NCBI RefSeq assembly: GCF_900103975.1
Contig: NZ_FNIR01000004.1
Location: 62,001 to 126,000 of the forward strand
Reading direction: 5' to 3'
DNA: 64,000 nucleotides
DNA from: Klenkia soli
GTDB lineage: Bacteria > Actinomycetota > Actinomycetes > Mycobacteriales > Geodermatophilaceae
Within the stretch, counting starts at the first letter, position 1. Each line of letters opens with the position of its first letter. Below are positions 8,272 to 16,098 of the stretch, piece by piece. The translations under genes and the position numbers were made by a program. The notes below the pieces were generated by a model that saw only the letters and a program-made list of their open reading frames with translations, had not been told where the DNA came from and made no database searches.

Positions 8272-9327
8272 GATTCCCCGGGCCCCGGTGCCGACGTGCC
8301 CCCGGGCCCGTCCCGACCGGGGTCGACGGGGCGGCCGCCCGCGCTGCCGCCGGTGCCGCCGTTGGTCGGCCCGCGCACCCGGTCGCGGTCCCGCAGCACC
8401 TTCCCGCCCGCCCCCGACCCGCTGCCGCGGCCCGTCCCCGGCACCGGGTTGCGCACCACCTCGGGGCCCCTGGTGGCCCGCCGCGACCCGGTCGGCCGGC
8501 GGTCCTCGGCGGCGCCGTCCGGGGCGGCCCGCTTCGACCGGTTCGCCCGGCGGTGGGGGTGGCGGGCCTACGCGCTGCCCGTGCTCGCCGTCCTGACCGT
8601 GCTGGCCCTGGTCGACGTCGCGGTCACCGGCACCGGGCAGGCCGAGCCGGCCGCCCCGGCCGCGGCGGTCGCGTCGACCTCGGCCCCGACGACGACCGCG
8701 ACCGCGACCGCGACCGCCGAGCCCGCGCCCGCCCAGGGCGACGCCAACCCCACCGACCTGGCCCCCACCACCGGGGCGGCCAGCTACGTGGAGACCGGCG
8801 CCGGCACGGTCACCGTGGTCGACGGCACCTCGGCGGTCTACGGCGCCGGACCGCTCGAACGGTTCGTCGTCGAAGTCGAGGACGGCATCGGCATGGACGG
8901 GCCGACCTTCGCCGCCGCGGTCGAGGCCACCCTCGGCGACCCCCGCTCGTGGGGTCACGACGGGGCGATGAGCTTCCAGCGGGTCGGGGCGGCCGAGGCC
9001 GCGGCCGGCGACTACGACTTCCGCGTCAGCCTGGTGAGCCCGGGCAGCATGGAGACCTACTGCCCCGGGGTGGGCACCGGTGGGTACACCTCTTGCCGGT
9101 ACGGCGAGCGCGCCGTGATCAACCTCGCGCGCTGGGAGACCGCGGTCCCCGACTACGAGGGCGACATCGCCACCTACCGCGAGTACGTCGTCAACCACGA
9201 GGTCGGCCACGCCCTGGGCAACGGCCACCAGCCCTGCCCCGGCCCGGGCGAGCTCGCCCCGGTCATGCAGCAGCAGACCCTGGGGCTCGAGGGCTGCCGG
9301 AAGAACGCCTGGCCCTACCCGGCCTAG
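8269..9327 (+). CDS. DUF3152 domain protein, putative secreted zinc metalloprotease
   Basis: The 352-residue product has a long Pro/Arg-rich cytoplasmic N-terminus, one transmembrane helix (about residues 108-124, ALPVLAVLTVLALVDVA), an Ala/Thr-rich linker and a C-terminal DUF3152 domain outside the cell. The domain contains NHEVGHALGNGH, an HExGHxxGxxH-type zinc motif like that of metzincins, and four cysteines that could form disulfides (YCPG, SCRYG, PCPG, GCRKN). DUF3152 proteins are widespread in actinobacteria with no proven substrate. The GTG start follows a -10-like GAACCT. M. tuberculosis Rv3207c lies beside moeZ in the same way. Confidence 0.85.
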   Translation: MDSPGPGADVPPGPSRPGSTGRPPALPPVPPLVGPRTRSRSRSTFPPAPDPLPRPVPGTGLRTTSGPLVARRDPVGRRSSAAPSGAARFDRFARRWGWRAYALPVLAVLTVLALVDVAVTGTGQAEPAAPAAAVASTSAPTTTATATATAEPAPAQGDANPTDLAPTTGAASYVETGAGTVTVVDGTSAVYGAGPLERFVVEVEDGIGMDGPTFAAAVEATLGDPRSWGHDGAMSFQRVGAAEAAAGDYDFRVSLVSPGSMETYCPGVGTGGYTSCRYGERAVINLARWETAVPDYEGDIATYREYVVNHEVGHALGNGHQPCPGPGELAPVMQQQTLGLEGCRKNAWPYPA

Positions 9328-9328
9328 C

Positions 9329-9356
9329 GGGAAGAGGGGCGGCTGGCAGGCTGTTG
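9329..9356 (+). promoter_or_regulatory. Candidate SigR/SigH-type promoter of moeZ
   Basis: GGGAAG (9329-9334), then exactly 18 bp, then GTTG (9353-9356). This matches the SigR/SigH consensus (GGGAAT-N18-GTTG) except for the last -35 base. moeZ belongs to this regulon in Streptomyces and Mycobacterium as I recall, and a sigR homologue lies at 59.4 kb. The predicted leader is about 50 nt. Confidence 0.6.
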
Positions 9357-9411
9357 GGGCTCGTGAGGACGCCGTACCCAGCTGCTCTACCCCGCACGCA
9401 AGGAGCCCGAC

Positions 9412-10572
9412 GTGTCGTTGCCACCCCTGGTGGAGCCCGCCGCCGACCTGTCCGTCGACGAGGTCCGCCGCTACAGCCGTCACCTGATCATCCCCGACGT
9501 CGGGATGGACGGGCAGAAGCGCCTGAAGAACGCCAAGGTGCTCGCCGTCGGCGCCGGTGGGCTCGGTTCGCCGGTGCTGATGTACCTGGCCGCGGCCGGT
9601 GTCGGCACCCTGGGCATCGTCGAGTTCGACACCGTCGACGAGTCCAACCTGCAGCGCCAGATCATCCACGGCCAGTCCGACGTCGGCCGGTCCAAGGCCG
9701 AGAGCGCGCGCGACTCGATCAAGGAGATCAACCCGCTGATCGACGTCCGGCTGCACGAGACCCGGTTGGACTCCTCGAACGTCGAGGAGATCTTCGCCGA
9801 CTACGACCTCATCGTGGACGGCACCGACAACTTCGCCACCCGGTACCTGGTCAACGACGCCTGCGTGCTGCTGGGCAAGCCCTACGTCTGGGGCTCGATC
9901 TACCGCTTCGACGGCCAGGTGTCGGTGTTCTGGGCCGAGCACGGCCCGAACTACCGCGACCTCTACCCGGTGCCGCCGCCGCCGGGCATGGTGCCCTCCT
10001 GCGCCGAGGGCGGCGTGCTGGGCGTGCTCTGCGCGACCATCGGCGCCATCCAGGCGACCGAGGCGGTCAAGTTGATCACCGGCATCGGCGACACCCTGCT
10101 GGGCCGGCTGATGGTCTACGACGCCCTCGAGATGACCTTCCGCACCATCAAGATCCGCAAGGACCCCGAGGCCGAGCCCATCACCGGTCTGATCGACTAC
10201 GAGGCCTTCTGCGGCGTGGTCAGCGAGGAGGCCCAGGAGGCCGCCGCCGGCTCGACGATCACCGTCGACGAGCTCAAGGACATGATGGACGCCGGCAAGG
10301 ACTTCGAGCTGATCGACGTCCGTGAGCCCAACGAGTACGAGATCGTCTCCATCCCGGGTGCCCGCCTGGTGCCCAAGGACGAGATCCTCTCCGGCCGCGC
10401 GCTGTCCTCGCTGCCCCAGGACAAGCCGATCGTGCTGCACTGCAAGACCGGGGTCCGCTCGGCCGAGGCCCTGGCCGCGGTGAAGGCGGCCGGGTTCAAG
10501 GACGCCGTCCACGTGCAGGGCGGCGTGACCGCCTGGGCCACCCGCATCGACAAGGCCCTGCCCACCTACTAG
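9412..10572 (+). CDS. moeZ: Adenylyltransferase/sulfurtransferase MoeZ
   Basis: The 386-residue protein fuses an E1/ThiF-type adenylation domain with a C-terminal rhodanese domain. The adenylation domain has nucleotide loop GAGGLGSP, FDTVDESNLQRQ and DGTDNFATR. The rhodanese domain has active-site loop HCKTGVRSAE. The active-site Cys of the E1 part is probably in CAEGGVLG. It adenylates and thiocarboxylates sulfur-carrier proteins (MoaD, ThiS, CysO types) for molybdopterin, thiamine or cysteine synthesis. The paired CxxC zinc motifs of E. coli MoeB are absent, as is usual for actinobacterial MoeZ. GTG start with AAGGAG six bases upstream. It is monocistronic, with a SigR-like promoter and a strong terminator. 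Confidence 0.95.
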   Translation: MSLPPLVEPAADLSVDEVRRYSRHLIIPDVGMDGQKRLKNAKVLAVGAGGLGSPVLMYLAAAGVGTLGIVEFDTVDESNLQRQIIHGQSDVGRSKAESARDSIKEINPLIDVRLHETRLDSSNVEEIFADYDLIVDGTDNFATRYLVNDACVLLGKPYVWGSIYRFDGQVSVFWAEHGPNYRDLYPVPPPPGMVPSCAEGGVLGVLCATIGAIQATEAVKLITGIGDTLLGRLMVYDALEMTFRTIKIRKDPEAEPITGLIDYEAFCGVVSEEAQEAAAGSTITVDELKDMMDAGKDFELIDVREPNEYEIVSIPGARLVPKDEILSGRALSSLPQDKPIVLHCKTGVRSAEALAAVKAAGFKDAVHVQGGVTAWATRIDKALPTY

Positions 10573-10574
10573 AA

Positions 10575-10631
10575 GGACCCCCTCGCCCCCCGGGCCACGC
10601 TCCGCGCGGCCCGGGGCCCTGCGAGGGGGCC
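10575..10631 (+). terminator. moeZ terminator hairpin
   Basis: The left arm (10575-10596) begins two bases after the moeZ stop and pairs with the right arm (10608-10631) through GGCCC/GGGCC and CCCCTCGC/GCGAGGGG blocks, around an 11-nt loop. The right arm is also the start of the four-copy tandem repeat that follows. Confidence 0.65.
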
Positions 10632-10788
10632 GTTCCATCCCGTCACCTCCGCGCGGCCCGGGGCCCTGCGACGGGGCCGTTCCATCCCGTCACCTCCGCG
10701 CGGCCCGGAGCCCTGGGAGGGGGCCGTTCCATCCCGTCACCTCCGCGCGGCCCGGGGCCCTGCGAGGGGGCCGTTCCGTCCCGTCACC
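10601..10788 (+). repeat. Four-copy 47-bp tandem repeat
   Basis: Four head-to-tail units of exactly 47 bp lie at 10601-10647, 10648-10694, 10695-10741 and 10742-10788, with only a few substitutions between them. Each unit runs from TCCGCGCGGCCCGGGG to CCGTCACC. Each contains the right arm of the moeZ terminator, so the array looks like repeated duplication of half a terminator. It fills the gap up to 8 bp before the next start codon. Confidence 0.93.
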
Positions 10789-10796
10789 ATGGGCGC

Positions 10797-11360
10797 ATGG
10801 ATGCGCAGGGGGTGGAGCTGTTCCAACGGGCCCAGGCCGGGTTCACCGACCGGGTAGACGCGGTCGAGCGCGAGCAGTGGGACGCCGTGGCGCTGCCGGG
10901 TTGGGACGTCGCCGACCTGGTCGCGCACCTGATCGGCGAGCAGCTGTGGGTGCCCGTGCTGCTGGCCGGCGAGGCCGTCGGCGACCAGGTGCCCACCGAC
11001 ACCGAGCTGCTGGTGGCGGGCGACCCGCTCGGCTCCTGGGAGGCGGCGGCGGACGCCGCGCTCACCGCCTGGGTCCGCCCCGACGCCGTCCGGACGGTCC
11101 TGCTGTCCGCCGGCCCCACCCCGGCCGCCGACTACCTCGCCGAGCTGACCGTCGACCTCACCGTGCACACCTGGGACCTCGCCCGCGCCGTCGGCGCCGA
11201 CCCCCGCCCGGACGACGCGCTCGTCGAGGCGGGGCTGACCTACGCCGCCCGCAGGCTGGGTCCCGACGGCATCCCGGGCCTCGTCGCCCCGCCGCTCGAG
11301 GTCGGCCCGGACGCCGATCCGCTGACCCGGCTGCTGGCCGCGTTCGGCCGCCGAGCGTGA
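10797..11360 (+). CDS. Maleylpyruvate isomerase/TIGR03086-family metal-binding protein
   Basis: This 187-residue protein of the DinB-like mycothiol-dependent superfamily (TIGR03086 type) has the conserved WDVADLVAHLIGEQ segment near residue 38. The later HTWDLARAVG segment (about residues 123-132) supplies His and Asp ligands for a divalent metal. Family members include mycothiol S-transferases and maleylpyruvate isomerases, though most are uncharacterised. The ATG at 10797 starts 8 bp after the tandem repeat and no clear Shine-Dalgarno sequence is visible. The substrate is unknown. Confidence 0.8.
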   Translation: MDAQGVELFQRAQAGFTDRVDAVEREQWDAVALPGWDVADLVAHLIGEQLWVPVLLAGEAVGDQVPTDTELLVAGDPLGSWEAAADAALTAWVRPDAVRTVLLSAGPTPAADYLAELTVDLTVHTWDLARAVGADPRPDDALVEAGLTYAARRLGPDGIPGLVAPPLEVGPDADPLTRLLAAFGRRA

Positions 11361-11450
11361 TCGTTCCGTGACCTGCTCGGTGCGCCCGTCCCCGTTCCGC
11401 GCCCTACGATCCGGTGCGGCACAGTCCGCAGTCAGCTGGAGGTCGTACCC

Positions 11451-12479
11451 ATGAGTCAGCCCCCCCAGGGCCAGCCGCCCTACGGCAACCCTCCGTCGGG
11501 CGGGCAGCCGCCGTACGGCCAGCAGCCCCCGGCGGGCGAGCAGCCGACCGAGGTCCTCGGCCAGCAGGGCCCGGGCCAGCAGGGCGGGTGGGGCGGCCAG
11601 CAGCCGACCCAGCAGTACGGGCAGCCCGGTCAGCCGGGTCAGCCGGGTCCCGGTCAGCAGGGTCCGCCGCCCACCCAGCAGTTCGGTGCCCCCGGCTACG
11701 GTCAGCCCCAGGGCCCCGGAGGCTTCGGCGCACCCTCCTACGGCGGGCCGGGCGGCCCCGGGGGACCGAGCGGCCCCGGGGGACCGGGCGGACCGTACGG
11801 CGGGCCGCCGCAGGGGTCCGGCGGGGGCAACAAGAACCTCATCATCGCCGGGGTGGCCGCGCTGGTCGTCGTCATCGCGGTCGGGGTGACCCTGTTCCTC
11901 ACCCTCGGGGGTGACGACTCCGACACCACCGCGGACCCCACGACCACGTCGGCCACCACGACCTCGTCGTCGGCCAGCTCGTCGTCGTCCTCCTCGTCCT
12001 CCAGCAGCTCCTCGTCGTCGTCCACCAGCAGCTCGGGCGGGCTGGACGAGGAGTTCCTGGCCACGCTGCCCAGCGACTTCACCGACTGCGAGTCGACCGA
12101 CCTCGCCGGCGACGGCGACCTCGCCGCGGCCGCGTGCGGCAGCGCCATCACCCAGCCCGGCCCCCAGCAGGCGACGTTCTACGGGTACCCGGACCAGTCG
12201 ACGATGGACCAGGTGTTCGCCGCCGACGTCGCGACCGGCGGGCTGACCGAGCTGGGCCCCGACCAGGACTGCACCACCGCGACCGGTTTCTTCCCGTGGT
12301 CCACCGACGACCAGAGCCAGACCGGGCAGGTGGGCTGCGCGCTGACCACCGACGGGGTGATCATCGTCTGGACCGACGACCAGTACCTGATCGAGGGCTA
12401 CGTCCTGGCCCCCGGCACCACGCAGGCCGACGTCGCCTCGCTGTACCAGTGGTGGCAGGCCAACAGCAACTACAACTGA
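11451..12479 (+). CDS. Pro/Gly/Gln- and Ser-rich single-pass membrane protein with four-Cys outer domain
   Basis: The 342-residue product has a cytoplasmic N-terminus rich in PPYGQQP and PGQPGQ repeats, one transmembrane helix (about residues 128-149), a Thr/Ser linker with a long poly-Ser run and a globular outer domain of about 130 residues with four cysteines. That domain aligns by eye with the C-terminus of the Ser/Thr kinase at 21954. Both show LP.D....C, ACG/DCG, a third Cys, GC.L/SCGLD, TDG, W.DD and a closing L..WW. ATG start with GGAGGT seven bases upstream and a TACGAT -10 candidate at 11405-11410. Function unknown; an envelope sensor is possible. Confidence 0.8.
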   Translation: MSQPPQGQPPYGNPPSGGQPPYGQQPPAGEQPTEVLGQQGPGQQGGWGGQQPTQQYGQPGQPGQPGPGQQGPPPTQQFGAPGYGQPQGPGGFGAPSYGGPGGPGGPSGPGGPGGPYGGPPQGSGGGNKNLIIAGVAALVVVIAVGVTLFLTLGGDDSDTTADPTTTSATTTSSSASSSSSSSSSSSSSSSSTSSSGGLDEEFLATLPSDFTDCESTDLAGDGDLAAAACGSAITQPGPQQATFYGYPDQSTMDQVFAADVATGGLTELGPDQDCTTATGFFPWSTDDQSQTGQVGCALTTDGVIIVWTDDQYLIEGYVLAPGTTQADVASLYQWWQANSNYN

Positions 12480-12489
12480 CCCGCAGCAG

Positions 12490-12789
12490 GTGTCCCGGCC
12501 GGCGGAGGACGTCGACGAGGCGGTGTTCGACGTCGTCGAGTCCATCCCGGTCGGGCGGGTCAGCACGTACGGCGCCGTCGGGCGGCTCGTCGGGGTAGGA
12601 CCCCGACGAGTCGCCCGCGCGCTGTCCCAGGGCGGTGCCGCAGTGCCCTGGTACCGCGTGGTGCGGGCCGACGGCAGCGCCGCCGAACCGGTGCGGGCCC
12701 GCCAGCTCGAGCTGCTGGCCGCCGAGGGCGTGCCGGTCCGCCGGCAGCGCGTCGACCTCGCCGCGGTGCGGTGGCCCGAGGAACCCTGA
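12490..12789 (+). CDS. MGMT-family alkyltransferase-like protein (ATL)
   Basis: This 99-residue protein has the MGMT DNA-binding fold (GRVSTYGAVGRLVG, RRVARAL). The active-site motif PCHRV of O6-alkylguanine transferases is replaced by PWYRV, so it cannot accept alkyl groups. Alkyltransferase-like proteins with Trp at this position bind O6-alkylguanine, flip it out and direct it to nucleotide excision repair. GTG start 10 bp after the preceding stop. It sits 42 bp before adnA, as Rv3204 lies near the adn genes in mycobacteria, fitting a DNA-repair neighbourhood. Confidence 0.85.
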   Translation: MSRPAEDVDEAVFDVVESIPVGRVSTYGAVGRLVGVGPRRVARALSQGGAAVPWYRVVRADGSAAEPVRARQLELLAAEGVPVRRQRVDLAAVRWPEEP

Positions 12790-12831
12790 CCGGCCGCCGT
12801 CCTGTCGGACCCCCGTGGTGTTATCGCAGGC

Positions 12832-15800
12832 ATGAGCTCGTCGGGCACCGCCGAACCCGGGTACCGGCTCCTCCTGCCGTCGGTCGGTGTGGTCGCACCC
12901 CCGGTCCTCGACCCCACCCAGCAGGCGGTGGTCGACCACCCGGGCGGTCCACTGCTGGTGCTCGCCGGCCCCGGCACCGGCAAGACGACCACGATCGTCG
13001 AGGCCGTCGCGCGCCGGATCGAGGCCGGGCTGGACCCCGAGCGCGTCCTGGTGCTCACCTTCAGCCGCAAGGCCGCCGCCGAGCTGCGCACCCGGATCAG
13101 TGCCCGGGTCGGGCGCACGATGCGCGAGCCGGTCGCCCGCACCTTCCACTCCTACGCCTTCGGCGTGCTGCACCGGGCGGCCGCGCTGCGCGGTGACCCG
13201 CCGCCCCGGCTGCTCACCTCGGCCGAGCAGGACAAGGTCGTCCGCGATCTGCTGGACGGCGAGCCGGGCTACGGCGTGGCCTGGCCGGACGACCTCGCGC
13301 AGGCCCTGCCCGTGCCCGGCTTCCGTGCCGAGCTGCGCGAGCTGCTGATGCGGGCGACGGAACGGGGCATCAGCCCGGGGCGGCTGGCGTCCTGGGGTCG
13401 GGAACGTGGCCACGACCACTGGGTCGCAGCCGCCGACTTCATGCGGCAGTACTCCGAGGTGCAGTACTGGTCCACCCTCGCCCGCGGCGACGACTCGGGC
13501 TACGACCCGGCCGAGCTCGTCCGCGAGGCCATCGACGAGCTGCGGGCGGACGACGCGCTGCTGCGGGTCGAGCAGGAGCGGGCCAGCTGGTTGTTCGTCG
13601 ACGAGTACCAGGACACCGACCCCGCCCAGGTCGAGCTGCTGCACCTGCTGTCCGGGGGAGGTCGCGACCTGGTCGCCGTCGGCGACCCCGACCAGGCCAT
13701 CTACGCCTTCCGCGGGTCCGAGCCGCGGGGCATCGTCGAGTTCCCCGAACGGTTCCGGCACGCCGACGGCCGCCGGGCCGAGCGGGTGTCGCTCGGGGTG
13801 TGCCGCCGGTCGGGCACCGAGCTGCTGCGGGTCAGCCGTCGGGTGGCCGAGGGGCTGCCCGGCCCCTGGGAGCACCGGCGGCTGTCGGCCGGGGCAGGCA
13901 CCGCACCGGGGGCTGCCGAGGTGCACGTGTTCGACACCCCGGCGGTGGAGGCGGCGCACGTCGCCGACACCCTGCGACGCGCGCACCTCCAAGACGGGGT
14001 GCCCTGGTCCGAGATGGCCGTGGTGGTCCGCAGCGCACACGCCCTCGGTGCGCTGCGCCGCGCGCTGAGCCAGGCCGCGGTCCCCGTCGTGGTGTCCGCC
14101 GACGACCTGGCGCTGGCCCAGCAGCCCGCCGTCGAGCCGCTGCTGGCCGCGCTGCGTGCCCTGCTGCCCCCGCCCCGCACCCACGACATCCCCCGGGTGG
14201 CGTACGAGCCGACGGGCCAGGTGGGTCCCGCGGCCACCGCAGCGCCGCCCACCGAGGCCGGGCTCACCGAGACGGGAGCGGAGGCACTGCTCGCCTCGCC
14301 GCTCGGCGGAGCCACGGTGCTCGATCTCCGCCGCCTGCGCCGGGCGGTGCGCCGCGAGCTGGTCTCCCGCGGCGTCGACCCCGCCGAGCGCGGTGCCCCC
14401 CTGGCCGACCTGCTCGCCGACGCCGCGCTGCTCGACGCCCTGCCGGCCCCCGTCGCCCGCCCGGCCGCGCGGGTCGCCGGGGTGCTGGCAGCCGGCCGGG
14501 TGGCGCTGCTGCGCGAGGGCAGCGCGGAGGACGTGCTGTGGGCGATGTGGCAGGCCAGCGGTCTGGCCACCCGGTGGGCCACGGCCAGCGCGGCCGGCGG
14601 CCCCGCCGGCGCCGTGGCCGACCGGGACCTCGACGCAGCCGTCGCGCTCTTCGACGCGGCCGCGCGGTTCGTCGATCGGCTGCCCGGGGCTCAGGTCCAG
14701 GACTTCGTCGACCACTTCGGCGCCCAGGAGCTCCCCGGTGACGGCGGTGCGGCGCGCGCCCCGGCCGGCGAGACCGTGCGGCTGCTCACCGCGCACGCCG
14801 CCAAGGGTCTGGAGTGGGACGTCGTCTGCGTGGCCGGGGTGCAGGAGGGGGTGTGGCCCGATCTGCGGACCCGGGCCAGCCTGCTGGGGGCCGAGGAGCT
14901 GGTCGAGGTCGCCGCCGGCACCGACGCGACCGGCCTGGACCGGCGCACGCTGGCGCTGGCAGAGGAACGCCGGTTGTTCTACGTCGCGGTCACCCGCGCC
15001 CGGCGGCGGCTGGTCGTCACCGCCGTCGACGGCGGGCTGGAGGGCGGCGACGTGGGCGCCAACGCCTCGCGCTTCCTCGACCTGGTCGTCCCGCCCCCCG
15101 CCGAGGGCGAGGCCGACGGGGGCGGCGGCCGGCCGCACACCCCGCTGCCCCGGGCCCTGACGCTGCCCGCCCTCGTGGCCGAGCTGCGCCGTGCCCTCAC
15201 CGACCCGCACACGCCGGCCCCGCGGCGGACCAGTGCCGCGGCCGTGCTCCGCCGGCTGGCCGAGGACCGCGTGCCCGGCGCCGACCCGACGTCGTGGTGG
15301 GGCCTGGCGGCGCTGTCCGACGACGCGCCGCTCGTCGACCCGGCCGAGGTGGTCCGGGTGCGCCCGTCGGCGATCGACACCTTCCAGCGGTGCCCGTTGC
15401 GCTGGGTGCTCGGCTCCGTCGGCGCCGAGGCGTCGCCCGAGACCACCCGCACGGTCGGCTCGGCCGTGCACGACGTCGCGCAGCAGGTGGCCGAGGGGCT
15501 CCCACCCGGGGACGCCCCCGACGTGCTGGCCGCCGAGCTGGACCAGCTGGACCTGGGGCCGGGCTGGTTCGACCAGCGCCAGCGCGACCGCGCCCAGGAG
15601 ATGCTGGCCAAGTTCCTGAGCTGGCACGCCCGTGCCGAGCGCGAGCTGCTCGCCGCCGAGGAGGACTTCGACGTGGTGGTCGGGCGGGCCCGGCTGCGGG
15701 GCCAGGTCGACCGGCTCGAGCGCGACGACTCCGGCCGGCTGGTCGTCGTCGACCTCAAGACCGGCAAGACCGCGCCGCGCACGGTCGAGGAGCACGGCCA

Positions 15801-16098
15801 GCTGGCCGCCTACCAGGTGGCCGTCGCCGAGGGCGCCTTCCCCGCCCACGGCACGGTGCCCGGCGGGGCGGCACTGCTGCAGGTGGGCGGCGCCCAGAAG
15901 GCGGCCAAGGAGCACGTGCAGCCCCCGCTCCCCGTCGACCTGCCCGCGCCCTCGACCTGGGCGGGCGAGCTGGTCGCCGCGGTCGGCGACGGCATGGGTG
16001 CGGCCACGTTCGCCGCGCGCACCGACACCGACTGCGAACGCTGCTCGTTCCGCCGCAGCTGCCCCATGCAGGAGTCCGGCCGGCAGGTGACCCGGTGA
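12832..16098 (+). CDS. adnA: AdnA-type UvrD helicase/PD-(D/E)XK nuclease subunit
   Basis: The 1088-residue protein has a UvrD-like motor domain: Walker A AGPGTGKTT with Lys51, motif II VDEYQDTD, motif III GDPDQAIYAFRG, motif VI VAVTRARRR. The C-terminal RecB-type nuclease carries QVDRLE and VVDLKTG. Four cysteines (FQRCPLRW, then CERCSFRRSC) would hold a 4Fe-4S cluster, as in AddB. In mycobacteria AdnA and AdnB form the double-strand-break resection motor-nuclease, the functional counterpart of RecBCD. It overlaps adnB by GTGA. The order (first gene = AdnA) follows mycobacteria and the Fe-S tail. AdnA and AdnB labels are easily swapped, so the symbol is an inference. Confidence 0.88.
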   Translation: MSSSGTAEPGYRLLLPSVGVVAPPVLDPTQQAVVDHPGGPLLVLAGPGTGKTTTIVEAVARRIEAGLDPERVLVLTFSRKAAAELRTRISARVGRTMREPVARTFHSYAFGVLHRAAALRGDPPPRLLTSAEQDKVVRDLLDGEPGYGVAWPDDLAQALPVPGFRAELRELLMRATERGISPGRLASWGRERGHDHWVAAADFMRQYSEVQYWSTLARGDDSGYDPAELVREAIDELRADDALLRVEQERASWLFVDEYQDTDPAQVELLHLLSGGGRDLVAVGDPDQAIYAFRGSEPRGIVEFPERFRHADGRRAERVSLGVCRRSGTELLRVSRRVAEGLPGPWEHRRLSAGAGTAPGAAEVHVFDTPAVEAAHVADTLRRAHLQDGVPWSEMAVVVRSAHALGALRRALSQAAVPVVVSADDLALAQQPAVEPLLAALRALLPPPRTHDIPRVAYEPTGQVGPAATAAPPTEAGLTETGAEALLASPLGGATVLDLRRLRRAVRRELVSRGVDPAERGAPLADLLADAALLDALPAPVARPAARVAGVLAAGRVALLREGSAEDVLWAMWQASGLATRWATASAAGGPAGAVADRDLDAAVALFDAAARFVDRLPGAQVQDFVDHFGAQELPGDGGAARAPAGETVRLLTAHAAKGLEWDVVCVAGVQEGVWPDLRTRASLLGAEELVEVAAGTDATGLDRRTLALAEERRLFYVAVTRARRRLVVTAVDGGLEGGDVGANASRFLDLVVPPPAEGEADGGGGRPHTPLPRALTLPALVAELRRALTDPHTPAPRRTSAAAVLRRLAEDRVPGADPTSWWGLAALSDDAPLVDPAEVVRVRPSAIDTFQRCPLRWVLGSVGAEASPETTRTVGSAVHDVAQQVAEGLPPGDAPDVLAAELDQLDLGPGWFDQRQRDRAQEMLAKFLSWHARAERELLAAEEDFDVVVGRARLRGQVDRLERDDSGRLVVVDLKTGKTAPRTVEEHGQLAAYQVAVAEGAFPAHGTVPGGAALLQVGGAQKAAKEHVQPPLPVDLPAPSTWAGELVAAVGDGMGAATFAARTDTDCERCSFRRSCPMQESGRQVTR

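Noticed and set aside
6895-10638. 1247-codon minus-strand open frame
   Set aside because: It spans parts of five plus-strand genes with clear domains. Its translation is Gly/Arg/Val-rich low complexity, typical of antisense frames in high-GC DNA.
12361-15915. 1184-codon minus-strand open frame antisense to adnA
   Set aside because: No domain signature, and adnA on the other strand has all helicase and nuclease motifs.
14814-16094. Long N-terminal extension of adnB
   Set aside because: This part of the frame lies wholly inside adnA and is Arg/Gly-rich. The GTG at 16095 with GTGA overlap gives a normal protein.
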